In this document: positions 43,402 to 51,606 of the stretch, in pieces | How positions within the stretch are numbered: position 1 is the stretch's first letter | Layout of the letters: every line of letters begins with the position of its first letter | Position numbers and translations under genes: made by a program | DNA from: Candidatus Fermentibacter sp. | GTDB lineage: Bacteria; Fermentibacterota; Fermentibacteria; Fermentibacterales; Fermentibacteraceae | Assembly (NCBI GenBank): GCA_030373045.1 | Contig: JAUCPW010000003.1 | Span: forward strand, 62,001 to 126,000 | Direction: 5' to 3' | Length of the DNA stretch: 64,000 nt | Notes under the pieces: generated by a model | What the model was told of the DNA's origin: nothing | Database searches by the model: none | What the model saw: the letters and a program-made list of their open reading frames with translations, nothing else

Positions 43402-44436
43402 ATGAAGCTGGCACTGACAACCGTCCTGGTCCTTGCGATGGCCGCCTCAGCGAGCTATCCGCGCCTGGCGACCCTCGGCGGCGACCCCAGGCTGATGCTC
43501 GAGGACTACGTCGAGATGTGGGCCTATCCCGGCACGATCTCCGACTACGAGTTCGCGACGGGCCAGTCCGACGGGACCGGGGATGCGGACGGCTGGTTCG
43601 GCCTCGTGAAGAACTTCGACGGCTCGACCCTGGGCGTGACGATCAACCACGGAGACATGCTCGAGGTGCTCTACCACCCCGGCACCTGGGGCATGATAGT
43701 CGGGCTCGACTACGAGAAGTCCACCGAAGTCGAGGAAGGCGTGGAGATCACCGCGAAGGACATGGGCTTCGACGCGAACTGGGGCACCGAGGTCGGCATG
43801 TTCGGCGACTACAGCGACCTTGCGATCGGCTTCGGCTACGGCAAGGCCACCGAGACCATCGGCGAAGATCCCGAGACCGGTGACAGCTTCCTCAATGTCG
43901 GCGCATCCGTCCGCGGTCACCAGGATGCCTTCATCAACCTGTTCCCGATCATCTCCGCCGGCGTCCAGATGTCCACGCTGATCGACGGCGACGACGACAC
44001 CGAGGATGCCAAGGCGACCTCCATCACCGTCGACCTCGGTGCCGGGCACAACCACTTCGTGGCGCCCCAGACCGCGGTCGTGGTCGGCGTGTACACCGGG
44101 GTCATCAGCACGTCCTACAGCGGTGACGCGTACGAGGGCTGGGACAGCAGGATGCACGTCATCATCCCCAGGATCACCGGCGGCATCGAGCAGTACGTCG
44201 GCAAGTGGATCACCTTCCGCGCCGGCGCCACCAGCCATACCGAGTACGATTCGCAGGGCGACGTGAACAGCTTCTCGACCGAGTTCAACACCGACTTCGG
44301 CATCGGCCTGCACTGGGACAACTTCACGGTCGACGCCACGATCACCGAGGGCTTCCTCCACGACGGGCCCTACATGATCGGCGGGGACGGCGAGAACGGC
44401 TTCATGGGGTCTCTCGCCGCGACCTACACGTTCTAG
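43402..44436 (+). CDS. Outer-membrane beta-barrel protein
   Basis: A 344-residue secreted protein: signal peptide (KLALTTVLVLAMAASASY), then alternating amphipathic strands with many Gly-Asp and Tyr turns, ending in ...LAATYTF with the terminal Phe usual for outer-membrane barrels. Resembles other barrel proteins of FCB candidate phyla, often among their most abundant proteins. GGGAGG site, own promoter and a strong hairpin terminator suggest high, monocistronic expression. Channel role likely but not shown. Confidence 0.75.
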   Translation: MKLALTTVLVLAMAASASYPRLATLGGDPRLMLEDYVEMWAYPGTISDYEFATGQSDGTGDADGWFGLVKNFDGSTLGVTINHGDMLEVLYHPGTWGMIVGLDYEKSTEVEEGVEITAKDMGFDANWGTEVGMFGDYSDLAIGFGYGKATETIGEDPETGDSFLNVGASVRGHQDAFINLFPIISAGVQMSTLIDGDDDTEDAKATSITVDLGAGHNHFVAPQTAVVVGVYTGVISTSYSGDAYEGWDSRMHVIIPRITGGIEQYVGKWITFRAGATSHTEYDSQGDVNSFSTEFNTDFGIGLHWDNFTVDATITEGFLHDGPYMIGGDGENGFMGSLAATYTF

Positions 44437-44457
44437 ATCCATCGGAGAAAGAAGAGG

Positions 44458-44479
44458 GGGGCTGCCCTCGGGCAGCCCC
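44458..44479 (+). terminator. Terminator-like hairpin after the outer-membrane protein
   Basis: Perfect 9-bp stem GGGGCTGCC / GGCAGCCCC with a CTCG loop, 21 bp after the stop. No T-run follows, which is common for terminators in some high-GC bacteria. Confidence 0.6.
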
Positions 44480-44482
44480 TCG

Positions 44483-44770
44483 CTCATTCCCGCGGACGCG
44501 GAAATGAGCAGGCCTGACAGCTGCCCGCTACTGTGTGAAGACACCGCTCGGCGGGCGGCGAGAAGGCCCGGAGCGTACTTCCCCGGAAGGTGTTCCGGAT
44601 CCGCGTCAGCGGATCCGACCACGCTGTCAAATCCCTTCCGGGGTTTCCACGCCCTCTCGCAGATCCCGAATCCCGCGAAGCGGGATGAGCCATGCGACAG
44701 CACGGTTCGCGAAGCGAACCTGCGAAAGCAACCTTCGGGAACCGTGCTGCGGGCTACCTATCAGTTCGTG
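44483..44770. other. Hairpin-dense spacer (possible structured RNA)
   Basis: Between convergent genes, this spacer contains a chain of inverted repeats: 44483-44508 (CTCATT...AATGAG, 11 of 12 paired), 44596-44617 (9-bp perfect, GTCA loop), 44671-44685 (TCCCGC-GAA-GCGGGA), 44704-44720 (GGTTCGC-GAA-GCGAACC), and an outer 11-bp pair CAGCACGGTTC (44698-44708) / GAACCGTGCTG (44739-44749) that competes with the last hairpin. No supported open frame. Confidence 0.55.
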
Positions 44771-45979
44771 TCACGAAACTGATGCTTTGTGTATCAGCGC
44801 GCTCAGCCGCTTCACGCCCTCGCAGATCTGCATCTCGGAGGCGTAGCTGAAGTTCAGCCTCATGCTCCTGTGGTCGTCCTCGTCGGGGTAGAACGCGCTG
44901 CCCGGGACATAGGCGACCTTCTCCCTGATGGCGGCGTGGAACATGTCGTCGGAGTCCATGCCCTCGGGCAGCGTCAGCCAGAGGAACAGGCCGCCCTCGG
45001 GCTTCGTCCACTTGATCCCGGGGACGTCGAGGAGGTGGTTGTCGAGGCAGCTCAGCATCAGCTCGCGCCGCCTGGCGTAGAGCTCGATCGTCTTCACGAG
45101 ACCCTTCTGCAGGGCTCCGCTCGCCATCACATGGTGCGCTATCGCCTGGTTGAACGGAGGAGAGCAGAGGTCCGTCCCCTGCTTGGCCATGACCATCTTG
45201 TCGATTATCCAGTCGGGCCCGTAGGCCCAGCCCAGGCGGAAGCCCGGCATGAGGATCTTCGAGAAGGTGTAGAGGGAGAGGACGGAGTCGGGAGCCATCG
45301 ACTGGAAGGTGGGCTCGTGCTTGCCGGTGTAGCGGAGCTGCCTGTAGGGAGTGTCCTCGATGATCAGGTAGCCGCCCTCCCGTGCGATGCGGATGATCTC
45401 GCGGCGCCTGTTCTCGGGGATGGTGACCCCCGCGGGGTTCTGGAAGTCGGGGATGACGTATATGAACTTGGGTCTTCTGTTCTCGGATTCGAGTCTGCGG
45501 ATGGTGTCGGCGAGCATGTCGGGCCGCATCCCGTGGTCGTCCAGGGGAACTCCGACTGGCCTTCCCTGGTAGCTGCGGAATGCCTGGAGGGCGCCGAGGT
45601 AGGTCGGGAGGCCCACGACGCAGGTGTCACCGGGGTCGAGGAATATCTTGCCGACGAAGTCGAGCCCCTGCTGGGAGGCCACGGTCACCAGGATGTTCGA
45701 GGGATCGGCCGGCGTGCCGTCCTGCTTCATGAGATCGGCCAGGTCCTGCCGCAGGCGCATGTCGCCCTCGGTGGAGCCGTACTGCAGAGCCTTGTCGGAC
45801 TCCTCCCAGAGGACCTTGTTGGTGGCCATGGCGACCTCGGCCACGGGGAAGGTCTCGGGAGCGGGGAGGCCTCCGGCGAAGGAGATGATCTCGGGGTTGG
45901 ACGTGAGCTTCAGGAGTTCGCGGATCACGGATCTCTTCATTGATCTGGCGCGGGCCGAGAACAGCAGTTCCCTGTCCAA
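44771..45979 (-). CDS. PLP-dependent class I aminotransferase (LysN/2-aminoadipate type)
   Basis: A 402-residue aminotransferase of the MocR-related LysN/ARO8 group. ISFAGGLPAPETFP at the N-terminus, PTYLGALQAF, IPDFQNPAG and the PLP lysine in TFSKILMPGFRLGW are visible; the C-terminal region has KPEGGLFLWLTLP and LNFSYA. Members transfer amino groups to 2-oxoadipate, branched-chain or aromatic keto acids. TTG start with AGGAGG upstream. It has no operon partner. Substrate unknown; LeuC/LeuD elsewhere in the window could be metabolically related. Confidence 0.85.
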   Translation of the reverse strand: MDRELLFSARARSMKRSVIRELLKLTSNPEIISFAGGLPAPETFPVAEVAMATNKVLWEESDKALQYGSTEGDMRLRQDLADLMKQDGTPADPSNILVTVASQQGLDFVGKIFLDPGDTCVVGLPTYLGALQAFRSYQGRPVGVPLDDHGMRPDMLADTIRRLESENRRPKFIYVIPDFQNPAGVTIPENRRREIIRIAREGGYLIIEDTPYRQLRYTGKHEPTFQSMAPDSVLSLYTFSKILMPGFRLGWAYGPDWIIDKMVMAKQGTDLCSPPFNQAIAHHVMASGALQKGLVKTIELYARRRELMLSCLDNHLLDVPGIKWTKPEGGLFLWLTLPEGMDSDDMFHAAIREKVAYVPGSAFYPDEDDHRSMRLNFSYASEMQICEGVKRLSALIHKASVS

Positions 45980-46035
45980 GGGTGCCTCCTTTCAGGAAAC
46001 CGGAAGACCGTCGCGATGGAGGAGAGGACGGCCTG

Positions 46036-46063
46036 TTGGATGCTCGGACGTTTGGAGTATAGT
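46036..46063 (+). promoter_or_regulatory. Sigma-70-type promoter for the parvulin operon
   Basis: TTGGAT (46036-46041), 16-bp spacer, TATAGT (46058-46063), 53 bp before the ATG at 46117. It probably serves the parvulin-RluD-TruA-SPOR run. Confidence 0.55.
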
Positions 46064-46116
46064 TAGATGCTCGTTCCCGGACAAACAAAAGCACACAATC
46101 ACGGAGGTCACAGTAG

Positions 46117-46572
46117 ATGCGGATCATGATCGCAGCAGCGGCCGTCGCCGCACTGGCCCTGTCCGCCTGCGGCCGCCCCGAGGGCGGGGAACCTGCCCCG
46201 GCGGACTCTGCAGCAACCGGAGGAGACAGCTTGGCAGTCAACGCACCCCAGACCATCGAGGCGAGCCATATCCTGATAGCCTACGCCGGCGCCATGAGGG
46301 CCGCGCCCACGGTCACCAGGACCGCCGAAGAGGCCGCTCAGCTCGCCGCCGACCTGCTGTCCCAGATCCAGACCGGGACGATCACGTTCGAGGATGCCGC
46401 CATCGAATACTCCGACTGCCCCTCGGGTGCGGGCGGCGGTTCGCTCGGCCAGTTCGGCAGGGGTGCGATGGTCCCCGAGTTCGAGAACGCAGCCTTCGCA
46501 CTCCAGGTCGGCGGGATCTCCGGCGTGGTCGAGACGGACTTCGGCTACCACATCATCAAGAGGACCCTCTAG
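46117..46572 (+). CDS. Parvulin-type peptidyl-prolyl isomerase lipoprotein
   Basis: A 151-residue protein: lipobox LSAC after a hydrophobic N-terminus, a short linker, then a full parvulin (PpiC/rotamase) domain with ASHILIAYAGA, FEDAAIEYSDCPSGAGGGSLG and ETDFGYHIIKRTL. It would speed proline isomerisation during folding of exported proteins, held at a membrane surface by its lipid. ATG with GGAGGT 8 bp upstream. It heads an operon of envelope and RNA-modification genes. Confidence 0.92.
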   Translation: MRIMIAAAAVAALALSACGRPEGGEPAPADSAATGGDSLAVNAPQTIEASHILIAYAGAMRAAPTVTRTAEEAAQLAADLLSQIQTGTITFEDAAIEYSDCPSGAGGGSLGQFGRGAMVPEFENAAFALQVGGISGVVETDFGYHIIKRTL

Positions 46573-46584
46573 ACCCTCACGGGC

Positions 46585-47553
46585 TTGGAAACTCTCAGCC
46601 TGAGGGTCGAAGACGGCGAGACAGGGCTGAGGCTGGACAGCTTTCTGGCTCTGAAGGCGCCCGGCCTCAGCCGCAGCTACATCTCCACCCTGATAGTCAA
46701 CGGGAGGGTTCTCCTCCAGGGCTGCCACGTGACCAAGCCCTCGCACAGGGTGAAGCCGGGGGAGGAGTTCGTCCTCGAAGTGCCCGACCCGGTCGGGATC
46801 GACCTGACCCCGGAGCCCATGGACCTCGACATAGCCTACGAGGATGACCACCTGCTGGTCATCTTCAAGCCTGCCGGGCTGGTGGTGCATCCATCCCCCT
46901 CGTCTCCGGCCGGGACCCTCGTCAACGCCCTGCTCGCGCACTGCAGCGCAGGCCTGTCGGGCATATCCGGCGAACTCCGCCCCGGGATCGTACACAGGCT
47001 CGACAAGGACACCACCGGTCTCCTCGTGGTCGCGAAGGACGACAGGACGCACGCCGGCCTGTCGGCCCAGCTCGCGGCACGGACGGTGAAGAGGCGCTAC
47101 CTCGCTCTCGTGTGGGGGAGACCCGATCCACCCGCGGGAAGGGTCGACGCTCCGATAGGCAGGGATCCCGGACAGCGCAAGCTCATGCGCATAACGACCA
47201 CCGGCAGGCGCGCCGTGACCAACTACAGGGTCATGAGGGAGTTCGACCTGGCCTGCATGCTCGAGTGCAGGCTCGAAACCGGGCGGACCCATCAGATCAG
47301 GGTCCACATGGCCTCGATGGGTTGCCCGGTGATCGCCGATGCCAGATATGGCGGCATGAGGCCCCGCGGGATGCCGTCCACCGCTTCGGCGAGGGCCTAC
47401 GTGGCCGACGTCGTGCGCCTCGCCGGCCATCAGATGCTCCATGCCGAGACACTCGGCTTCATCCACCCCGTCACCGGGGAGGAGCTGGAGTTCAACGCCG
47501 CTCCCCCCCTCGAGTTCCACCTGGCGCTGAAGAGGCTCGAGGAGGGGACCTGA
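46585..47553 (+). CDS. RluD-like pseudouridine synthase
   Basis: A 322-residue RluA/RluD-family enzyme. An S4 RNA-binding domain occupies residues ~12-75 (RLDSFLALKAPGLSRSYI), then the catalytic domain with GIVHRLDKDTTGLLVVAKD (catalytic Asp) and LETGRTHQIRVHMA. It converts uridine to pseudouridine, probably in 23S rRNA. TTG start 12 bp after the parvulin stop. Its stop overlaps the next ATG (TGATG). Confidence 0.93.
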   Translation: METLSLRVEDGETGLRLDSFLALKAPGLSRSYISTLIVNGRVLLQGCHVTKPSHRVKPGEEFVLEVPDPVGIDLTPEPMDLDIAYEDDHLLVIFKPAGLVVHPSPSSPAGTLVNALLAHCSAGLSGISGELRPGIVHRLDKDTTGLLVVAKDDRTHAGLSAQLAARTVKRRYLALVWGRPDPPAGRVDAPIGRDPGQRKLMRITTTGRRAVTNYRVMREFDLACMLECRLETGRTHQIRVHMASMGCPVIADARYGGMRPRGMPSTASARAYVADVVRLAGHQMLHAETLGFIHPVTGEELEFNAAPPLEFHLALKRLEEGT

Positions 47554-48125
47554 TGGGCGGTCCGCCGCGGGCCGCCGCCGGTCTGCTCGGCATGGTCTCC
47601 GCTCCGGCCGCATGCCTTCTCCTGAGCCCTTCGCTGCTCCCGGCGGCGCTCGTCTTCCCCCTTGTGGGAACAGTCAGATGGAGGGTGAAGTGGCTCGCGG
47701 CGGCCCTGGCGGTGTCGGCCGCCCCTCTCGCGGTCGCCGTGTGGTTCGCCCTGTCGGATTCCGCGGGAGATGTCCTGGTTCCGCTCAGGTGGGCGCTCTC
47801 GGTCTCGTGCGGCCTGTATTTCGCGAAGAGGGCCCCGGCGAAGGGGATCGGAGCGCTTCTCAGGGCATGGTCCGGCCGCGCGCCCGCGGGCCGTTCGCTC
47901 CTCGCTGACGCGGGTGACGTCCTCTCGGCCTCCGCTGAGATCCGCGAGGGCATGAGGGGTGTTCATCCCCTTCGCACGAAGCCCGGGGAGCTGGTCGAGA
48001 GGCTGTCCCGTTCCCTGTCGGCGTACAGGCCGGCGCCAGCTGATCCGGAGCCCGCGGGTCCTGCGATGATGGCCGAGGCCTGGGCTGCATGGGCGCTCCT
48101 TCTGGCCGGGGTGGCCGGTTTCTGA
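47553..48125 (+). CDS. Small polytopic membrane protein
   Basis: A 190-residue protein with about four hydrophobic segments at ~10-35, 48-67, 75-95 and 172-190. A charged middle (LLRAWSG ... ADAGDVLSASAEIREGMRG) recalls the coupling helices of EcfT/CbiQ transport components, but this is weak. Overlaps RluD upstream and TruA downstream by 1-base TGATG junctions, so made in the same operon. Function unknown. Confidence 0.6.
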   Translation: MGGPPRAAAGLLGMVSAPAACLLLSPSLLPAALVFPLVGTVRWRVKWLAAALAVSAAPLAVAVWFALSDSAGDVLVPLRWALSVSCGLYFAKRAPAKGIGALLRAWSGRAPAGRSLLADAGDVLSASAEIREGMRGVHPLRTKPGELVERLSRSLSAYRPAPADPEPAGPAMMAEAWAAWALLLAGVAGF

Positions 48126-48871
48126 TGGCAGTCAGGCTGCGATTCACGGTCGAATACGACGGGACCGGCTACGCCGGATGGCAGGCCCAGCCCGCAGGGC
48201 GCACCGTCCAGGGCGAGATCGAGCGATGCCTGGCTGTTCTCCTCGGCCGGCAGTGCCGGGTGACCGGCAGCGGGAGGACCGACGCCGGGGTGCATGCATC
48301 GGGCCAGGTCGCCCACGTCGACATAGAAGAGGCCGAGGAGAGCCGTGTCGTGTCAGGCCTTCCCGAGATCCTGCCCGCCGACGTCGCGTTGCACGGCATC
48401 CGCCGTGCTGATCCTGGATTCCACGCAAGGTTCTCTGCGAGCGGGAGGGAGTACTCCTACCGGATCCTGAAGGGCAGGAGCCCGCTTTACGGGAGATACG
48501 CATTCGAGTGCCCGTGGCCCTGCCTCGACACGGCCGCCATGAGGGCCGCTGCCGAGCTCTCCCTCGGCGTGTCCGACTGGCGCGGCATGTCGAAGGAGGG
48601 CAGCGGGAACAGGACCTGGAGAGTCGACGTGCGCGCCGCGGATGTGACGGAGGACGCCCGGGGCTGGACCATGGCGATCCGCGCTGACAGATTCCTCAGG
48701 GGCATGGTCAGGATATGGTCGGGTACCCTCGTCGAGATCGGCCGGGGCAGGTTCGCTGCCGGAAGGGTGCGAGAGATCCTCGGCACCGGCGACAGGACGC
48801 TCGCGGGGCCGTCGCTCCCGGCGAAGGGCCTGACGCTGGTGAGAGTCGAATACGGGACGGAGGATGGATGA
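48125..48871 (+). CDS. truA: tRNA pseudouridine(38-40) synthase
   Basis: A 248-residue TruA. VEYDGTGYAGWQAQP at the N-terminus, the catalytic Asp in GSGRTDAGVHA, FHARFSASGREYSYRI, and FLRGMVRIWSGTLVEIG near the end. Modifies uridines 38-40 in the anticodon arm of several tRNAs. Length is normal. Start and stop overlap neighbours by 1 and 4 bp. Confidence 0.96.
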   Translation: MAVRLRFTVEYDGTGYAGWQAQPAGRTVQGEIERCLAVLLGRQCRVTGSGRTDAGVHASGQVAHVDIEEAEESRVVSGLPEILPADVALHGIRRADPGFHARFSASGREYSYRILKGRSPLYGRYAFECPWPCLDTAAMRAAAELSLGVSDWRGMSKEGSGNRTWRVDVRAADVTEDARGWTMAIRADRFLRGMVRIWSGTLVEIGRGRFAAGRVREILGTGDRTLAGPSLPAKGLTLVRVEYGTEDG

Positions 48872-49344
48872 ACCGTCACAGCGCAGCAGCGGTGTTTCTG
48901 GCGGCATCCGTTGCCGCCTGGTGCGGGTGCGGAGCCTCCTCGGCCCGTTCCGGGAGTTCCGGCGACCGCGTGCAGGCCGTGCCCGACGAGAGCGTGGTTG
49001 ATCCCTACGGCGATCCCGTCGTCTATCCCGGGGATCCGTTCGAAGGCTTCCCCGTCGTGAACGAGCTGACGTATCCGGGAGAGTCGGGTACGGGTGTCGT
49101 GGAGCCTCCCGCAGCAGGTTCCTGGGCCGTCCAGGTGGCGGCATGCGCAGCCGAGGAAGATGCGGCGAGGCTTGCAGGGATCGCATCGGCGGCCACCGGG
49201 CTCGTGAGCCGTATCGACTTCGAGGGCTCCTGGTGGAAGGTGAGGCTCGGTTCCTACGAGAGCAGGGAGGATGCAGGGGAGGGGCTCGAGACCGCCAGGT
49301 CGTACGGATACGGCGATGCCTGGATAGTGGAGCTCCTGCCTTGA
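48868..49344 (+). CDS. SPOR-domain putative lipoprotein
   Basis: A 158-residue protein with a hydrophobic N-terminus ending AAWCGCG (possible lipid anchor), a low-complexity linker rich in Pro, Asp and Gly, and a C-terminal SPOR domain (WAVQVAACAAEEDAARLAGI, ... WWKVRLGSYESREDAGEGLE). SPOR domains bind denuded septal peptidoglycan, so a cell-division-site location is likely. ATG overlaps the TruA stop with GGAGG before it. Followed by two tRNA genes. Confidence 0.82.
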   Translation: MNRHSAAAVFLAASVAAWCGCGASSARSGSSGDRVQAVPDESVVDPYGDPVVYPGDPFEGFPVVNELTYPGESGTGVVEPPAAGSWAVQVAACAAEEDAARLAGIASAATGLVSRIDFEGSWWKVRLGSYESREDAGEGLETARSYGYGDAWIVELLP

Positions 49345-49384
49345 CACGGATCGGCGCCCTCCGCAATAATCCGGCCGATTCGGA

Positions 49385-49460
49385 GCGGGAATAGCTCAGT
49401 TGGTAGAGCTCCACCTTGCCAAGGTGGAGGTCGCGGGTTCGAGTCCCGTTTCCCGCTCCA
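49385..49460 (+). tRNA. tRNA-Gly (anticodon GCC)
   Basis: Acceptor GCGGGAA/TTCCCGC, D-arm GCTCAGTTGGTAGAGC, anticodon stem CCACC/GGTGG with loop TTGCCAA, T-arm GCGGGTTCGAGTCCCGT, discriminator T and encoded CCA. Decodes GGC/GGU. Confidence 0.96.
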
Positions 49461-49541
49461 CAACCTCCCCCGCCGTCTCTGTCATGGCCTTTCCTGGATC
49501 GACCCGGGACTGCGGGGACGGACATGCCAGCAGACCGGCGA

Positions 49542-49616
49542 GGCGGCGTAGCCAAGTGGTAAGGCAGCGGATTGCAAATCCGCCATACAGCGGTTCGACC
49601 CCGCTCGCCGCCTCCA
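49542..49616 (+). tRNA. tRNA-Cys (anticodon GCA)
   Basis: Acceptor GGCGGCG/CGCCGCC, anticodon stem GCGGA/TCCGC with loop TTGCAAA, T-arm GCGGTTCGACCCCGC, U73 discriminator typical of tRNA-Cys, and encoded CCA. Lies 81 bp after tRNA-Gly. The matching cysteinyl-tRNA synthetase is at 61 kb. Confidence 0.95.
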
Positions 49617-49653
49617 TTCCCCCGACAGCCCCGGAATCCGCCGGAGCCCCCCT

Positions 49654-49794
49654 GTGAAGGCCTGGAGATCCGCGGGCTTCCTGCTGGCCCTCCTCTGCCT
49701 GGCGTCCTTCATCATCGGATACGCGCTCGGAGATCCGTCGCTCGTCTTCAGGAAGGCCGCCACGGTGTGCCTCGAGTGCATCGGGGTCGGATGA
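49654..49794 (+). CDS. 46-residue CXXC membrane peptide (CD1871A-like)
   Basis: A very small protein: one membrane helix (FLLALLCLASFIIGYALG) followed by a conserved-looking tail VFRKAATVCLECIGVG with a CxxC pair at the C-terminal end. This matches the CD1871A-type CXXC mini-proteins of anaerobes, which are usually next to NapH-like iron-sulphur membrane proteins, as here. GTG start; the stop overlaps the next gene's ATG (ATGA). The CxxC could exchange electrons or bind metal for the neighbour. 37 bp after tRNA-Cys. Confidence 0.75.
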   Translation: MKAWRSAGFLLALLCLASFIIGYALGDPSLVFRKAATVCLECIGVG

Positions 49795-51476
49795 CCCGCG
49801 GGACCGTCAGGATCCTGTCGCAGGCCGTCTCGGCTCTGGCGGCGAACCTTCATCTCGCGGGCTGGCTCGACGGGACCCTCTACAGAGGCCCCGCCAAGGC
49901 CTTCTGCATCCCCGGGCTCCACTGCTATTCGTGCCCTTCGGCCGTGCTGGCGTGCCCCGTCGGTTCCGTCCAGAACCTGCTGGCCACTCCGGGCGGCCTC
50001 GCCGGGCTGTCCTCCCCGGCCTTCGGGCTCTGGACCCTGGCCGGGGTGGCGGGTTTCGTGATGCTGCCCGGATTCCTGGCGGGGCGGATCGCCTGCTCGC
50101 ACATGTGCCCGTTCGGGCTGTTCCAGGACATCCTCCATCTCGTGCGGCTGCCCCCCCTCGACCTGCCGGACTCCCTACGGAGGGCGAAGTATGCCGTGCT
50201 GGCGGTCTTCGTCCTGCTTCTGCCGCTGCTGCTGCGCACCGAACCCGGCGGTGGCGGCGACCCGTGGTTCTGCAAGGCGGTGTGCCCGGCCGGGACTGTC
50301 TGGGCGGGATGGCCCCTCGTCCTCTTCGACGCGGGCAGGACCCTCCGGACGGGTTTCCTCTTCGCGTGGAAGTCGGCCGTCGCCGCAGCGGTGGTCGCCC
50401 TCTCGACCTCGGTCAGCCGCCCGTTCTGCAGGTATCTGTGCCCCCTGGGCGCCGCCTGGGGGCTCGCGGGGAGGGGATCGGTGTTCTCGATGAGGGTTTC
50501 GGACGCCTGCACGGGTTGCGGAACGTGCCGGAGGGTCTGCCCGATGGGGATAGAGATCAGGTTCGATCCCTCCTCGGCGGAGTGCATCAGGTGCGGCCGC
50601 TGCATCGGAGCGTGCCCCGCGGGCGCGCTTTCGCACTCAGCGCGCAGGGGACGTCCGCAGGCCGTGCGCGCCAGGCGGTCCGACCTCGCCTGGATCGGCC
50701 TAGTGGCGGTGCTTCTCGTGCCGGTGGCGCTCCATGTCGCCGATCACGGAGAGATGACGGCAGCCACGGGCGGATCGCCCGCCTTCGAGGGCGGACGGGC
50801 CCTCGACAGCCTTCTCGCAGCGGGCGCAGGCAGGCCGGTCATCCTGAACTTCTGGGCTACATGGTGCACGCCATGCATCAGGGAGCTGCCGGAGATCGAA
50901 GCTGCACTGGCCGGAGGCTCTGTGCCGGTGACGGTGATAGGGGTGGACATAGGCGATCCCGAACCGGAGCCCTTCAGGCGGTATGCCTCGCAGGCCGGAC
51001 TCTCCTTTCCGCTCGTCTGGGTCGATCCGGAGACTGCCGCCCTGCTCGAGGAGAGGTACCGTCTCCCGGGCCTCCTCCCCTCGACGATGGTGCTCGACGG
51101 TGGCGGGGCCGAGGTGGCGAGGATCTCCGGGGCGCGCGACAGGGCGTTCTTCGAGGAACTGGTGTCGGGGCTCGGGGAGTCCGGCTCCCCGCCGGGGGAG
51201 GATGAGGCCCTGCAGGCCGGGGGAGCGGTCCACATCAACCTTGTCGGCACCCCGGGAGACCCCGCCTACGAGGCGCTCTCGGCCGAGGCCCTGACTCTCG
51301 CCGGAGCCGGCGGGGTCACTGCCTTCGATCCGTCGGTCCCGGCGGACAGCCAGGCGATGGCCGCCCTCTCCCTTCCGTTCCTCGGGCATCCGTATGCCCA
51401 GGCCTGCGTGGGGGCGGCCTGCGGCAGGCCTTCCTCCGATCCGGGAACCCTTCGCCAGACCGTGGAAGCCCTGTGA
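49791..51476 (+). CDS. NapH-like iron-sulphur membrane protein fused to TlpA-type thioredoxin
   Basis: A 561-residue fusion. Residues ~1-240 form a NapH/YccM-type membrane part with paired cysteine loops (CYSCPSAVLACP, CSHMCPFGLFQD, CKAVCPAGTVW, CRYLCPLGA). Two ferredoxin clusters follow (CTGCGTCRRVCP, CIRCGRCIGACP). After another membrane helix (~300-320) comes a TlpA-like domain with active site WATWCTPC, then a ~100-residue tail with QACVGAACG. Electrons could pass from iron-sulphur clusters across the membrane to the outer thioredoxin. Coupled to the 46-residue CXXC peptide. Confidence 0.88.
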   Translation: MTRGTVRILSQAVSALAANLHLAGWLDGTLYRGPAKAFCIPGLHCYSCPSAVLACPVGSVQNLLATPGGLAGLSSPAFGLWTLAGVAGFVMLPGFLAGRIACSHMCPFGLFQDILHLVRLPPLDLPDSLRRAKYAVLAVFVLLLPLLLRTEPGGGGDPWFCKAVCPAGTVWAGWPLVLFDAGRTLRTGFLFAWKSAVAAAVVALSTSVSRPFCRYLCPLGAAWGLAGRGSVFSMRVSDACTGCGTCRRVCPMGIEIRFDPSSAECIRCGRCIGACPAGALSHSARRGRPQAVRARRSDLAWIGLVAVLLVPVALHVADHGEMTAATGGSPAFEGGRALDSLLAAGAGRPVILNFWATWCTPCIRELPEIEAALAGGSVPVTVIGVDIGDPEPEPFRRYASQAGLSFPLVWVDPETAALLEERYRLPGLLPSTMVLDGGGAEVARISGARDRAFFEELVSGLGESGSPPGEDEALQAGGAVHINLVGTPGDPAYEALSAEALTLAGAGGVTAFDPSVPADSQAMAALSLPFLGHPYAQACVGAACGRPSSDPGTLRQTVEAL

Positions 51477-51606
51477 CCCGGCTCCCGGCTCCTCACCGCC
51501 ATGCCCGGGCCTGGACCTGGGCGGACAGGGGCGGGGGCTTTACAGCAGGGGCGAGCTTTGAGATATCCGTGCCGAAAGTGGGATCCATACATCGCGGAGG
51601 TGTGCA

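Noticed and set aside
49385-49616. tRNA genes as an attachment site for an integrated element
   Set aside because: No integrase and no duplicated tRNA 3' end downstream.
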